Source: an uncultured Bacteroidales bacterium
Lineage (GTDB): Bacteria > Bacteroidota > Bacteroidia > Bacteroidales > FEN-979
Direction of reading: 5' to 3'
DNA: 57,695 nucleotides
Assembly: GCA_903916595.1 (NCBI GenBank)
Contig: CAIWXI010000041.1
Span: 1 to 57,695, forward strand
Below the pieces are notes generated by a model. That model saw nothing but the letters and a program-made list of their open reading frames with translations. It had not been told where the DNA came from and ran no database searches. Numbering within the stretch: the stretch's first letter is position 1; each line of letters begins with the position of its first letter. Below are positions 9,322 through 18,393 of the stretch, one piece after another. Position numbers and translations under genes: made by a program.

Positions 9322-10422
9322 ATGTTTCTGAAAAAAGATTTTATCATCCTCTTTCTGGCTTTTACTCTAATTCCGGCCTGCCTTTACAGCCAGCAGCTAA
9401 AGCCTGGTTTCGACAAGGCGGAATACAGGAATATGTTGCTGATCGCGACCCGGACATCCGCCAACCCCGATTTTTATAAAAATTTTCCACTCCCCTCGGG
9501 TTTCACAAAGATTTACGAGTCCCCTGTAATGGGCCTCGACAACCTATGGGACTTATGGATCAGCGACCAGCATGTTGCCGTGATCAGTACCCGGGGTACT
9601 ACACGAAAACTCGAGAGCTGGCTGGCAAACTTTTATGCCGCTATGGTCCCGGCAAAGGGAGAATTACTGCTAAGCGTTAAAGATACTTTCAGGTACGAAC
9701 TGGCCTCCAACCCCAGGGCTGCGGTACACGTTGGCTGGCTGCTTTGCATGGCTTATCTGTCGAGAGATATGCTTCCCCGCATCGATTCACTTTACAAGAC
9801 GGGGACAAAAGAATTCATCCTTACAGGCCACAGCCAGGGCGGGGCAATTACTTACCTGCTTACAGCTTACTTGCTTAACCTGCAGAAACAAAAATTACTT
9901 CCTTCCGACATCCGCATTAAATCCTATTGCGGTGCAGCCCCCAAACCGGGTAATTTATACTTCGCCTACGAATATGAAACTATGACCCGGGGCGGATGGG
10001 CATTTAATGTGGTGAACACGGCCGACTGGGTGCCTGAAACTCCTGTTTCCATTCAGACAATGAATGACTACAACACACTGAATCCCTTTGTTAATGCCCG
10101 TAAGGAAATAAGCAAGATGAAATTCCCGAAGAACGTGGTGTTGCGGCATGTGTTCAACAGCATGGACAAGCCCACAAAAAAGGCCCGGAAGAACTTTCAG
10201 AAATTCCTTGGAAATAAGGCATCGGGATTTGTTAAAAAATTCCTGCCCGGTTTTATCCCGCCCGAATATTATCCCAGCAACGATTATGTACGTACCGGGA
10301 CCACGATTCTACTGGTGGCCGACGAGGAGTATTTCAAGATCTTCCCCGGCGACAATAAAACCGTTTTTGCACATCATTTTCCGAAGCCTTATTTGTATCT
10401 GCTCGACCATTATAATCCATAA
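9322..10422 (+). CDS. Class 3 lipase family protein (alpha/beta hydrolase)
   Basis: A 366-aa exported hydrolase. The signal peptide runs to about residue 24 (YSQQ). The nucleophile elbow GHSQGG near residues 170-175, followed by AITYLLTAYLL, matches lipase class 3 (Lipase_3), which hydrolyses acylglycerols or other esters. Typical supporting phrases are VISTRGTTRKLESWLANFY (oxyanion strand) before the elbow, and YCGAAPKPGN and FNVVNTADWVPETP (the region of the catalytic Asp) after it. A His near the C-terminus (LRHVFN, near 275) could complete the triad. The start at 9322 gives the cleanest signal. A partner foldase is not seen; the neighbour downstream is a membrane protein of unknown role. 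Confidence 0.82.
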   Translation: MFLKKDFIILFLAFTLIPACLYSQQLKPGFDKAEYRNMLLIATRTSANPDFYKNFPLPSGFTKIYESPVMGLDNLWDLWISDQHVAVISTRGTTRKLESWLANFYAAMVPAKGELLLSVKDTFRYELASNPRAAVHVGWLLCMAYLSRDMLPRIDSLYKTGTKEFILTGHSQGGAITYLLTAYLLNLQKQKLLPSDIRIKSYCGAAPKPGNLYFAYEYETMTRGGWAFNVVNTADWVPETPVSIQTMNDYNTLNPFVNARKEISKMKFPKNVVLRHVFNSMDKPTKKARKNFQKFLGNKASGFVKKFLPGFIPPEYYPSNDYVRTGTTILLVADEEYFKIFPGDNKTVFAHHFPKPYLYLLDHYNP

Positions 10423-10459
10423 ACATTCGTATTATAAATAAGCCGTCACAACAAAAAAC

Positions 10460-11377
10460 ATGGCAAAAAACGAAACCCCATTTCAGTTCTTCTATTCCAG
10501 GCTTCTGTCTGAAGAAGTCAGAAAAAAAAGCGAACATATAATCATTGCTGTCGCCATCATCAGTTTTATACTTCATCTCCTTGTTGTCATCCTGGTAAAC
10601 CTGAACATCCTGCATGTAAACGAATATTCATCAATGTTTACCAATCCCATCGCCGCAATCTATACGCCATTCTCGTTCATCCTGATATACGAAGTCTACC
10701 TTCTGGTTTTTTATCTCCCGAAATCAACCACCATTTATATCGGGAAACAATATGAAATCATCACCCTGATCCTGATACGAGGAATCTTCAAAGACCTTGC
10801 AAACCTCGAATTCACGAGAGACTGGTTTAAGGTAAGCTATGATCTGAAATTCACTTCTGACCTTCTGGCGACTCTGATTTTGTTTTTCCTCATCTTTATT
10901 TTCTACAGGCTCAGTGGGCGCAAGGATGAGGAACCGCATGAAACCAGCCATTTGACGGATGAAATCCTGAAGTTCATCCGCAGGAAAAACATCATTGCAA
11001 TGTGTCTGATACCGATCTTTCTTTGTCTTGCCTTATTCGGACTGGGGCGCTGGATCCATGGAAGTTTTTTCTCGATCACCCGCATGGTCGATTCGATAAA
11101 GGACATCAATCTGATCTTTTTTAACGACTTTTTCACTATACTTATTCTTACGGATGTGCTGTTACTGTTACTCTCTTTTTCACACACCGACAAGTTCCAC
11201 AAGGTGATCAGGAATTCCGGTTTCATCATCTCGACTATACTGATCAAGCTATCGTTCGGATCAGAAGGACTGCTGAATACTATTCTGATTGTGGCAGCTG
11301 TAAGCTTTGGCGTCATCATATTGCTGATCCACAACCAATATAGAAAGATTGATTTTCCATTTCAAAAGACATTATGA
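10460..11377 (+). CDS. Polytopic membrane protein of unknown function
   Basis: A 305-aa integral membrane protein. Hydrophobic stretches suggest about 7-8 transmembrane helices, for example near residues 25-50, 65-90, 135-153, 173-193, 220-243, 255-270 and 272-292. A hydrophilic loop of charged residues (SGRKDEEPHETSHLTDEI) is probably cytosolic. I do not recognise the family. Its stop overlaps the ATG of the following solute-binding lipoprotein gene by 4 bases (ATGA), so the two are probably translationally coupled and may act together. There are no enzymatic motifs. Confidence 0.6.
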   Translation: MAKNETPFQFFYSRLLSEEVRKKSEHIIIAVAIISFILHLLVVILVNLNILHVNEYSSMFTNPIAAIYTPFSFILIYEVYLLVFYLPKSTTIYIGKQYEIITLILIRGIFKDLANLEFTRDWFKVSYDLKFTSDLLATLILFFLIFIFYRLSGRKDEEPHETSHLTDEILKFIRRKNIIAMCLIPIFLCLALFGLGRWIHGSFFSITRMVDSIKDINLIFFNDFFTILILTDVLLLLLSFSHTDKFHKVIRNSGFIISTILIKLSFGSEGLLNTILIVAAVSFGVIILLIHNQYRKIDFPFQKTL

Positions 11378-12624
11378 AAAAGAACCTCTTTATCCTGCTA
11401 TTAACAATTACGATTGTTTTTTTCAGCTCCTGCCGCAAACAGCCTCCTCCTCCCGACAGATCATCTTACTCAGGCTATATACGTATCGGGGCTTTGCTTT
11501 CCATCACGGGTTCCGGCTCCTCCACCGGCCAGAGTTCTCAGGTTGCCATTGATTTCGCCGGGCAGGATATCAATGCATGGCTCAGCTCAATCGACCGTGA
11601 TGTAAGAGTGCGGATCACGATAGCCGACACAAAGACAGACACGGCTGAAGCCCTGAAACAATTAAAACTGCTCTATTATCAGGGAATCCGTCTCTTCGTT
11701 GGCCCATACAGCAGCGCTGAAGTCGCAGCGATCAAACCATTTGCCGATACCCATGGGATCCTCATAGTAAGTCCTTCCAGTGTGGCAGTTTCCCTGGCCA
11801 TACCTGGTGACAATATTTTCCGCTTTGTATCAAGCGATGTCGTTCAGGGGCAGGCCATGACTACCATGCTGCTGGCCGACAGCATCAAAGCCATAGTCCC
11901 CATCATCCGCGACGATGTGTGGGGAAACGATCTGCTCGGAGCCACCAGCAAGGATTTCACTGCCAATGGCGGAGTTGTTGCCAATGCAGTAAGGTTCAGC
12001 CCGGGTACAACGGATTTTGCCGCCGGACTGGCGCTTGCCGATTCCTATGCGAACAATATGATAAACACTTACGGAGCCGGTAAAGTTGCGGTTTATTTAT
12101 GCACCCTGGGCGAAGGTACAGACATCCTTGCATCGGCCTGGGCTTATCCCGGCCTGAGAAGCCTGGCATGGTACGGCAGTTCGGCCTATGCCCACAATGC
12201 TTCGCTTCTCGCAGATACTTCTGCCAGCCGGTTCGCTTTCGGGCATGGCCTCCCCTGCCCCAGTTTCGGACTGGATGAAGCAGCCCGGAGCAAATGGGAG
12301 CCCCTGACTGCAAGGATTCAGGCCAGCATTGGCCGAAGCCCCGAAATCTATGCCCTTACGGCTTATGATGCCGCATGGGTAAGCGTCAAAACCTTCCTTA
12401 CAGTGGGCCCTCATGCCGATATAGCCACACTTAAGCTTGCATTCTTTGATGAATCGGGCAACTATTTCGGAGCATCTGGCAACACTACTCTCGATATCAA
12501 CGGCGACAGGGCTTTCGGGAATTATGATTTCTGGGCCGTAAATCAGACTCCCGGAGGATATCTCTGGCAGATCTCCGCCCAGTACAATTCAGCAACTGGA
12601 GTTTTAACAAGACTTGTAAAATAA
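11374..12624 (+). CDS. ABC-type branched-chain amino acid substrate-binding lipoprotein (Peripla_BP_6-like)
   Basis: A 416-aa lipoprotein with lipobox FFSSCRKQ near residue 20. The body reads like a type I periplasmic binding protein of the LivJ class. It has IRIGALLSITGSGSSTGQSS at the start, ALKQLKLLYYQGIRLFVGPYSSAEVAAI, then ILIVSPSSVAVSLAIPGDNIFRF and later the second lobe (EIYALTAYDAAWVSV). Such proteins bind amino acids, amides or other small ligands. No permease or ATPase genes are nearby, so this is an orphan receptor. The ATGA overlap with the upstream membrane protein suggests that is its partner. The protein is followed 6 bp later by rubrerythrin, possibly cotranscribed. Confidence 0.85.
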   Translation: MKKNLFILLLTITIVFFSSCRKQPPPPDRSSYSGYIRIGALLSITGSGSSTGQSSQVAIDFAGQDINAWLSSIDRDVRVRITIADTKTDTAEALKQLKLLYYQGIRLFVGPYSSAEVAAIKPFADTHGILIVSPSSVAVSLAIPGDNIFRFVSSDVVQGQAMTTMLLADSIKAIVPIIRDDVWGNDLLGATSKDFTANGGVVANAVRFSPGTTDFAAGLALADSYANNMINTYGAGKVAVYLCTLGEGTDILASAWAYPGLRSLAWYGSSAYAHNASLLADTSASRFAFGHGLPCPSFGLDEAARSKWEPLTARIQASIGRSPEIYALTAYDAAWVSVKTFLTVGPHADIATLKLAFFDESGNYFGASGNTTLDINGDRAFGNYDFWAVNQTPGGYLWQISAQYNSATGVLTRLVK

Positions 12625-12630
12625 ATCACT

Positions 12631-13209
12631 ATGACAACATCATTAAAAGGTACAAAAACAGAGCAAAACCTGCTGAAATCATTCGCAGGTGAATCCCAGG
12701 CCAGAAACCGTTACGAGTTTTTTGCCAGCGTTGCAAAAAAAGAAGGCTATGAGCAGATTGCAGCCATTTTTATGGAGACCTCAAGCCAGGAGAAAGAACA
12801 TGCAAAACGCTTTTTCAAATTCCTCGAAGGCGGCATGACTGAAATCACTGCCATGTACCCTTCGGGCATCATCGGGAAAACCAAAGAAAACCTGAAAGCC
12901 GCTGCCGAAGGGGAACATGAAGAGTGGACCGATCTGTATCCTCAGTTTGCTATAACAGCTGCTGAAGAAGGTTTTGCGGAAATCGCGACGGCTTTTCAGA
13001 TGATTTCAAAAGTTGAAGCTGAGCATGAACGCAGGTATCTGAAACTATTGCAAAACATCTCCGACGACAAAGTATTCATGAAAGAAGGTAAAGTCTGGTG
13101 GAAGTGCATGAATTGCGGGTTCGTCTATGAATCTGAAAAAGCAATGGAAAAATGCCCGGCCTGCCTGCACCCTAAAGCTTATATGCAGGTAAGGGAATCC
13201 AATTACTAG
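12631..13209 (+). CDS. rbr: Rubrerythrin
   Basis: A 192-aa peroxide-reducing di-iron protein of anaerobes. Residues 1-145 form the four-helix ferritin-like domain with the iron-ligand Glu and ExxH pattern ([50 protein letters not shown]). The C-terminal rubredoxin-like domain has two CxxC-type knuckles (WKCMNCGF and KCPACLHP) that bind one iron. Length and domain order match classic rubrerythrin, which uses electrons from rubredoxin or NADH to reduce H2O2 to water. It lies 6 bp after the solute-binding protein gene and before a promoter-bearing gap. This is strong evidence for an anaerobic or microaerophilic host. Confidence 0.96.
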   Translation: MTTSLKGTKTEQNLLKSFAGESQARNRYEFFASVAKKEGYEQIAAIFMETSSQEKEHAKRFFKFLEGGMTEITAMYPSGIIGKTKENLKAAAEGEHEEWTDLYPQFAITAAEEGFAEIATAFQMISKVEAEHERRYLKLLQNISDDKVFMKEGKVWWKCMNCGFVYESEKAMEKCPACLHPKAYMQVRESNY

Positions 13210-13291
13210 AAGCACCATCATGAGACCGTGGGGTCATCACAAACTTCAGTATTTATAAGGCGGAAAGGTTCCTTTTAGCATCAGAAATGAT

Positions 13292-13299
13292 TATATTTG
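13292..13299 (+). promoter_or_regulatory. Bacteroidota -7 box (TATATTTG)
   Basis: TATATTTGC sits in the 149-bp gap between rubrerythrin and the fibronectin-type lipoprotein gene, 59 nt before its ATG. Nothing else is evident in this gap. Confidence 0.5.
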
Positions 13300-13358
13300 C
13301 AGGAAGGTATCGTTAAAGTTCGCAAGAATGAATAGTTGAAATATTAAATTATAGTGTT

Positions 13359-14705
13359 ATGAACCAGGAACGCGGCCTTGGTTCGGCCTTAAAACAACTG
13401 ATCTTTCTTTTCATTTGCCTCAGCTTACTGGGTGCCTGCAAGAAAAACAAATCTACCGACTTCTATACTGTCTCAGGCTCAATAACCAATATTGATGCGG
13501 GTTCTGACGTATCTGTAAGGCTCTCGAATGCCGGAATCTCGTATCAGACCCAGGCTGCCACTTCCGGAAGCTTTAGCATTTCCGATGTCGTACCGGGTGA
13601 TTATACCCTGAAGATTTCCCAGGAAAAATCAAGCGGGCATGTCGAAAGAAACGTGAAAGCAAGCGTGGGCAGCGACAATCTGGTCCTCAGCCTTATTTTA
13701 CCTGACCCCGTTGTCGTTTCCAGCCCTTCCCATACAGACCGTTCTATTACCCTGGCCTGGACCAGGTCGTCTGATGGAGGGTTCAGGGAATATAAGGTAT
13801 ACAGGGACTACAACCCGGGGCTGGACGAAACTACAGGAGATCTCATTAACGTACTTACAAAGCCTGAGGATACAACATTTATCGACATGCATGGGATGAC
13901 GATGACCGATGGCCTTACTCCCAATACAACGTATTATTACAGGGTCATGGTGATGGATGAATACGGGAAAATCGCCGGAAGCAACCTGCTCAAAGTTACA
14001 ACCGACGCCAATCCGCCGGTTCCCGAATTGTACACCCTCGTGGAAGTGACCAACTTTGCAGGGAATGGCAGAATTGGGGTTATTTACGGCATGGCTTATG
14101 ACGGCAATTTTTTATGGATGGCATACAAGTATAGCTCCGGAGGGTATTACGATTCGGTTACAGTTACCCTGGTCCAGTACGATTACATTAATAACAAATC
14201 TCTGAAGTCATTTACTTATAAAGACGTTTACCCAAGTGTGGGCGGACTGGAATTTGACGGTACTTACCTTTGGCTGCAGCTTACAAAACCCGGAAACAAC
14301 GACCTGCTGTACAAGATAGATCCCTCCGACGGCAGTATAATCAACAGTCTTAGCACAGATTACGGTGCAAGGGACCTGGCTTACTATAACGGTGCAGTAT
14401 ACATCAACTATTATTATAACAAAATGGACCTGATTAACCCCGTAAACGGAGCGCTTATCAGGCATATTACAGATCAAATCCCGCCAGGAACCAATTGCCG
14501 GGGGCTTGCAGTAAGACCTGGGGAGATATGGGTTTCGTATTACCTGGTCAATATGGGAATTTTGTACATTATGGATGAGAACGCTTCCGTGATCGGTTAT
14601 GTGAAGAATCCTCTCGATGGCCCCCAGATCTGCTTCATGAATAACCAGCTTGTGCTAAACGACCTTACCCGGGTATACATTTACAACATCATCAGCCGAA
14701 AATAA
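13359..14705 (+). CDS. Lipoprotein with carboxypeptidase-regulatory/fibronectin type III-like domains and propeller-like C-terminus
   Basis: A 448-aa exported lipoprotein. A hydrophobic leader ends in LLGACKKNK. Residues about 30-110 resemble a prealbumin/carboxypeptidase-regulatory fold (TVSGSITNIDAG ... DVVPGDYTLKIS). Residues about 115-215 look like fibronectin type III (PSHTDRSITLAWTRSSDGGF ... LTPNTTYYYRVMVMDEYG). The remainder (about 220-448) has repeated blade-like segments (GMAYDGNFLWMAY, GLEFDGTYLWLQL, DLAYYNGAVYINY, GLAVRPGEIWVSY) consistent with a beta-propeller. No enzymatic residues are recognised. It probably acts as a surface binding or adhesive protein. Class assignment is moderate and function unknown. 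Confidence 0.7.
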   Translation: MNQERGLGSALKQLIFLFICLSLLGACKKNKSTDFYTVSGSITNIDAGSDVSVRLSNAGISYQTQAATSGSFSISDVVPGDYTLKISQEKSSGHVERNVKASVGSDNLVLSLILPDPVVVSSPSHTDRSITLAWTRSSDGGFREYKVYRDYNPGLDETTGDLINVLTKPEDTTFIDMHGMTMTDGLTPNTTYYYRVMVMDEYGKIAGSNLLKVTTDANPPVPELYTLVEVTNFAGNGRIGVIYGMAYDGNFLWMAYKYSSGGYYDSVTVTLVQYDYINNKSLKSFTYKDVYPSVGGLEFDGTYLWLQLTKPGNNDLLYKIDPSDGSIINSLSTDYGARDLAYYNGAVYINYYYNKMDLINPVNGALIRHITDQIPPGTNCRGLAVRPGEIWVSYYLVNMGILYIMDENASVIGYVKNPLDGPQICFMNNQLVLNDLTRVYIYNIISRK

Positions 14706-14739
14706 TCTTGGCTTATTCATAACCCTTCAAAAGTAGCTT

Positions 14740-14919
14740 ATGCAGATACAGGGAAAAGAATTGCTGGAGATTCTGGCGAGTTCAAACATTCTGGCGTTGA
14801 TCAGTACTCCGGCAGTACCGTCAGGGCATGGGTCCCTGTTATTATTGCTCTCTGCGGGGTCCTTGAAGTTAAAGTTATTGATAAACAACGAAATAGTTCG
14901 TCAACTTAATCTGCGATGA
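14740..14919 (+). CDS. Possible 59-aa small ORF coupled to the next gene
   Basis: An ATG-initiated frame of 59 codons fills most of the 210-bp gap and ends with TGA overlapping the ATG of the next gene (ATGA at 14916-14919). The product is Leu-rich (GHGSLLLLLSAGSLKLKLL near the middle) with no recognisable domain. The exact 4-bp overlap favours translation, but there is no clear ribosome binding site or promoter box, and chance cannot be excluded. Confidence 0.3.
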   Translation: MQIQGKELLEILASSNILALISTPAVPSGHGSLLLLLSAGSLKLKLLINNEIVRQLNLR

Positions 14920-16496
14920 AAACCCTTATCTGTTTAGCAATCTTTTTTGCCCTGCTGGCGGATGGCAGCCCCGCTGAAGCTCAGACAGCTTCCTTTACCA
15001 AAGTGTACTATGACATCAGTGGTTCGGTACAAACCTATGGAATAATTAAAACCCCCGACAGCAATTTCCTGCTTTCCGGCTGCAAAGACTATAATCCCTT
15101 CGCCTTGAAGATAGATCCCCAGGGGAATATCATCTGGGGTAAAAAGTATGGCAGCTATTACGGGAACCTTCTATGCCTGGCCGCAACCAATGATTCAGAT
15201 TTTATCCTTGCTGGAAATATTGAATATCCTGTCGGATCACGAAACGATATCCTGATCATCAAAATAACACCTGAAGGCGATACATTATGGTCAAAAATAA
15301 TTGACATGGGTGATAGTGACAATGCCTTGTACATCAAGCCAACATCAGATAATGGTTTTATACTTACCGGGTATTCATCAAATCCTGCAGCTACGCCGTA
15401 TTTCAAATCCCTTGTTATAAAGTTTGATGCTTCAGGGAACCTGACCTGGGGAAGGACATTTTATTCAGGTATCTACAACAACATAGCCGTTGCAGCAGCT
15501 GAAACTCCCGACGGAGGCTTCCTGCTTACTGGTTCTGCCGGCGATGGCACATCCTATTTCGGCAGTATGCTCTTAATGAAATTAACGTCTGCCGGCACGA
15601 TATCATGGTCAGAAAAGCAATCCGTAACCGGCGCTATGGTGTCGGCAGGGAATGACCTGACAATTTTACCTGATGGTATCTTATGTTACTTCACAAATAA
15701 TCAAAACGAAATGTGCCTGATGAAAACAGATCTGTCGGGCCATGTTCTCTGGGGTAAATCCTATGGAAATGGAGGATTATTTCAAACGACCCTGCCAACG
15801 GCCAAACTGCATCAGACTTCCAACGGCGGATATGTATTCGTGAATGGCTCTTCGGAATGGGGTCCCATGGGCAGAGTGGTGAAAGTTGATTCGACCTCTG
15901 AAGCCGTATGGGTAAGGAACCTGTTCCTCCTGGCCAACGACCTGCTCCCTGCCAGTAATGGCGGGTACCTTGTAACCGGTAACGGGCCCATCATGGGTGT
16001 AAGGATGAACCTTACAAACAATCCCCAGATTGGTATTATCGGATTAGATTCATCGGGATATAGTTTCTCCTGTAATTATCCCGAAACCCCATATACTTCA
16101 CCGTATACAGTGGTTATGCTTCCCGCCACTCTTACTCTGGCAACTGCAGGCATTGTAAGCGCTTTCCACCCTTCTGTTGATCCGGTAACCCTTGCCGTTG
16201 ATTCAGGCTGTGTTGCATTTGTTGGCAGCATCAGAGAAACGGCTGTTCCCAATCCGCTGAAAGTCATCCCTAATCCATCTGATGGGGTTTTCAGGATCGA
16301 ACTGGATGGACTGCAGAATATGGAAACCGGCCACGCGGAAATTTTCAACAGCCTTGGTGAACTGGTTTTCAAATACACACCTGCAGACCTGTCAGGCTTT
16401 GAGATAAACCAAAACGATCTGGCTGCAGGAATTTATCAGATCAGGGTCGTTACAGGCAATAAAGTCTTCAGCCGGAAACTTGTCATAGTCCCTTAG
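14916..16496 (+). CDS. T9SS type A sorting domain protein with repeated propeller-like blades
   Basis: A 526-aa secreted protein. The signal peptide is residues 1-22 (ending AEAQ). The body consists of recurring segments of about 50-60 residues of the pattern DSNFLLSG...KIDPQGNIIWGKKYG, DSDFILAGN...KITPEGDTLWSK and GGFLLTGS...KLTSAGTISWSE, the delta-60-like blade commonly found in exported Bacteroidota propellers. The C-terminal 80 residues form a T9SS type A sorting domain (VIPNPSDGVFRIEL ... LAAGIYQIRVV ... SRKLVIVP). No catalytic motif was found. It is probably a surface protein of unknown ligand. It is followed 13 bp later by another envelope protein and may be cotranscribed. Confidence 0.85.
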   Translation: MKTLICLAIFFALLADGSPAEAQTASFTKVYYDISGSVQTYGIIKTPDSNFLLSGCKDYNPFALKIDPQGNIIWGKKYGSYYGNLLCLAATNDSDFILAGNIEYPVGSRNDILIIKITPEGDTLWSKIIDMGDSDNALYIKPTSDNGFILTGYSSNPAATPYFKSLVIKFDASGNLTWGRTFYSGIYNNIAVAAAETPDGGFLLTGSAGDGTSYFGSMLLMKLTSAGTISWSEKQSVTGAMVSAGNDLTILPDGILCYFTNNQNEMCLMKTDLSGHVLWGKSYGNGGLFQTTLPTAKLHQTSNGGYVFVNGSSEWGPMGRVVKVDSTSEAVWVRNLFLLANDLLPASNGGYLVTGNGPIMGVRMNLTNNPQIGIIGLDSSGYSFSCNYPETPYTSPYTVVMLPATLTLATAGIVSAFHPSVDPVTLAVDSGCVAFVGSIRETAVPNPLKVIPNPSDGVFRIELDGLQNMETGHAEIFNSLGELVFKYTPADLSGFEINQNDLAAGIYQIRVVTGNKVFSRKLVIVP

Positions 16497-16509
16497 GCGA
16501 TATTGATAA

Positions 16510-18354
16510 ATGCAACAGACCTTGAAAACAACGCATTTCTTCAAATTCCCCCCTCAACCTGGTTTATTGTTTTTTCTGCTCTTTTGTTCCCTGACCGGGT
16601 TTTCCCAGCAAGCCTGGAAAGGGACTGTCTATGACGCAAAATCCCACGATCCTGTTCCGTTTGCCACGCTTAAATTGCTTGGGAAAGACGGCGGAATGAT
16701 AGCCAATGAGGACGGGCGTTACTACCTGCCCGCAGGCGTTTTTCTTAAGTCAGACTCTGTACTGGTCTCTTCCGTGGGTTACGTGAGCCGGAGGATCGCT
16801 GTAAGATCCCTTAAAGACTCGGCCAATATCGGTCTTACTCCTATGGTTTATGACCTGAAGGAAGTAAATATTGTAGCTAAAGGACAGCCCGATTACCTGT
16901 ATCAAATGGTCTGGAATATCTGCCAGAAATACCGCAAAGCCGATGAAAAAACCTTTACAAAAGCATACTTTTCGTTTCTTAGCGAATGTAATTACGAACC
17001 CCTCGAAATCATTGAAGCATACTGCAACGCCACGGTTTCCTGCGGAGACGGTCTGACTCAGCTTACTCCGAAAAACGGCAGAATTGGCCTGACCCTGAGA
17101 AATTTCTGGAGCCTGAACACCACCGATATCCTAAAACATCTGTTTCCCTTTACTAACGGAGGCCATTATACTATTCCTCTCTCCGCAGGAAACTTTAGCT
17201 ACCACAGCTTTAAACAGCTTTACTACGTTAACCTTGTAAAACATTCTGGCGAAGGTCTCAACATGAATTATGTCCTCAGGCTGGTCCCTAAATCAGACAG
17301 TGGTAAACTTTTTGAGAGTACAATATATCTGAATGAACACGAGAATACCATCGACAGGATAGACTATACGGTCAAAAATATTGATTTTTACTATCTCCGC
17401 GCTCAGATCCGCGGCGACAGGGTCGATTCTGTTAACCTCGCCTGGAGTGTGACCTTTGACAATTCCAACAAAGAACTACCTAAAATATCGAGAATGTCAC
17501 TCGATTATTCTTTGCTTTATATAGAACAGACCGATAACCGGACTACCCGCTTGTCGGCAAATGCAGAACTCATCTTTTACGATGTAAACAAACCCTACCT
17601 GAACACACTCGGGTATCTGGGCGACCAGCCTAACGACTACCAGAGAATCATGAGTATTCCCTATGATTCAGTCTTCTGGATGTACCCCGGTGTTACTCCC
17701 GAAAGCAAGAAACAGTCGAGGTTCAGAGATTTTTTCCGATCAAACGGAGTGCTGCTGAATTATGGCTCAGGCCTCAACAAATTTGTCAGGTCGGTATACC
17801 TCCCATGGACACCCGACCGTAACCTCGAATTCTACGAGCTTGGCACTGCCCCCCCTGCATCAAAAACCACATACATCCCGGCCCGTTCACCAAGAACTGA
17901 ACAGAAAAGAGGATCCCAGATCCTCGGCATCATCCTTATCAATCCGGTCGATATCAACGACAGTCTTCATCTTAGTTCGGCAACCCTGGTCAATGCCCGC
18001 GCTTCGTTCATGAGCGAAAGACAGAGCTACCGGGCAACAGCGTTTATCAACATTATTTTCGACATGTATGAGTTGAAGCGCAGAGAGATAATAAACCGGT
18101 TTCACGCGATGAAATACGGCACACAAACATCCTGGAACGAATTTAAAGATCTGTATGAAAAAGAATTGGTAAACCTGCAGGACAGCCTGCAGCATCTGAA
18201 CCATGAAACATGGGAGGGAACCAACGTCGATATGATACGGGTCTGGTATGAACATGTGTCGGCAAAACTCGGGGTAAAACGAACTGCGCTTATTCAAAGA
18301 ATGATGGTTGAAGACCAGGAAAAAAAGAAATCAAAAAAGCATAAAACCAAATAA
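16510..18354 (+). CDS. CarboxypepD_reg-like domain envelope protein, DUF5686-like architecture
   Basis: A 614-aa exported protein. After a signal (LLFFLLFCSLTGFSQQ) comes a CarboxypepD_reg-like beta-sandwich, residues about 38-120 (WKGTVYDAKSHDPVPFATLKL ... SVGYVSRRIAV, with LKEVNIVAKG as its closing strand). The rest has the features of large Bacteroidota surface or outer-membrane-associated proteins with this N-domain: a conserved YLYQMVWNICQKYR helix and beta-rich segments (NMNYVLRLVPKSDSG, IDRIDYTVKNIDFYYLRAQIRGD). A highly basic tail (KKKSKKHKTK) closes it. The function is unknown, and no T9SS sorting domain is visible. It ends 39 bp from the convergent hybrid kinase gene, with no obvious hairpin between them. 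Confidence 0.65.
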   Translation: MQQTLKTTHFFKFPPQPGLLFFLLFCSLTGFSQQAWKGTVYDAKSHDPVPFATLKLLGKDGGMIANEDGRYYLPAGVFLKSDSVLVSSVGYVSRRIAVRSLKDSANIGLTPMVYDLKEVNIVAKGQPDYLYQMVWNICQKYRKADEKTFTKAYFSFLSECNYEPLEIIEAYCNATVSCGDGLTQLTPKNGRIGLTLRNFWSLNTTDILKHLFPFTNGGHYTIPLSAGNFSYHSFKQLYYVNLVKHSGEGLNMNYVLRLVPKSDSGKLFESTIYLNEHENTIDRIDYTVKNIDFYYLRAQIRGDRVDSVNLAWSVTFDNSNKELPKISRMSLDYSLLYIEQTDNRTTRLSANAELIFYDVNKPYLNTLGYLGDQPNDYQRIMSIPYDSVFWMYPGVTPESKKQSRFRDFFRSNGVLLNYGSGLNKFVRSVYLPWTPDRNLEFYELGTAPPASKTTYIPARSPRTEQKRGSQILGIILINPVDINDSLHLSSATLVNARASFMSERQSYRATAFINIIFDMYELKRREIINRFHAMKYGTQTSWNEFKDLYEKELVNLQDSLQHLNHETWEGTNVDMIRVWYEHVSAKLGVKRTALIQRMMVEDQEKKKSKKHKTK

Positions 18355-18393
18355 TTGCCACTACACCTGATGTAAGCGACCTGAATTCGCTGA

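Noticed and set aside
13210-13291. Possible terminator hairpin after rubrerythrin (GACC-GTGG-GGTC)
   Set aside because: The stem is only 4 bp with poor extension and no T-tract.
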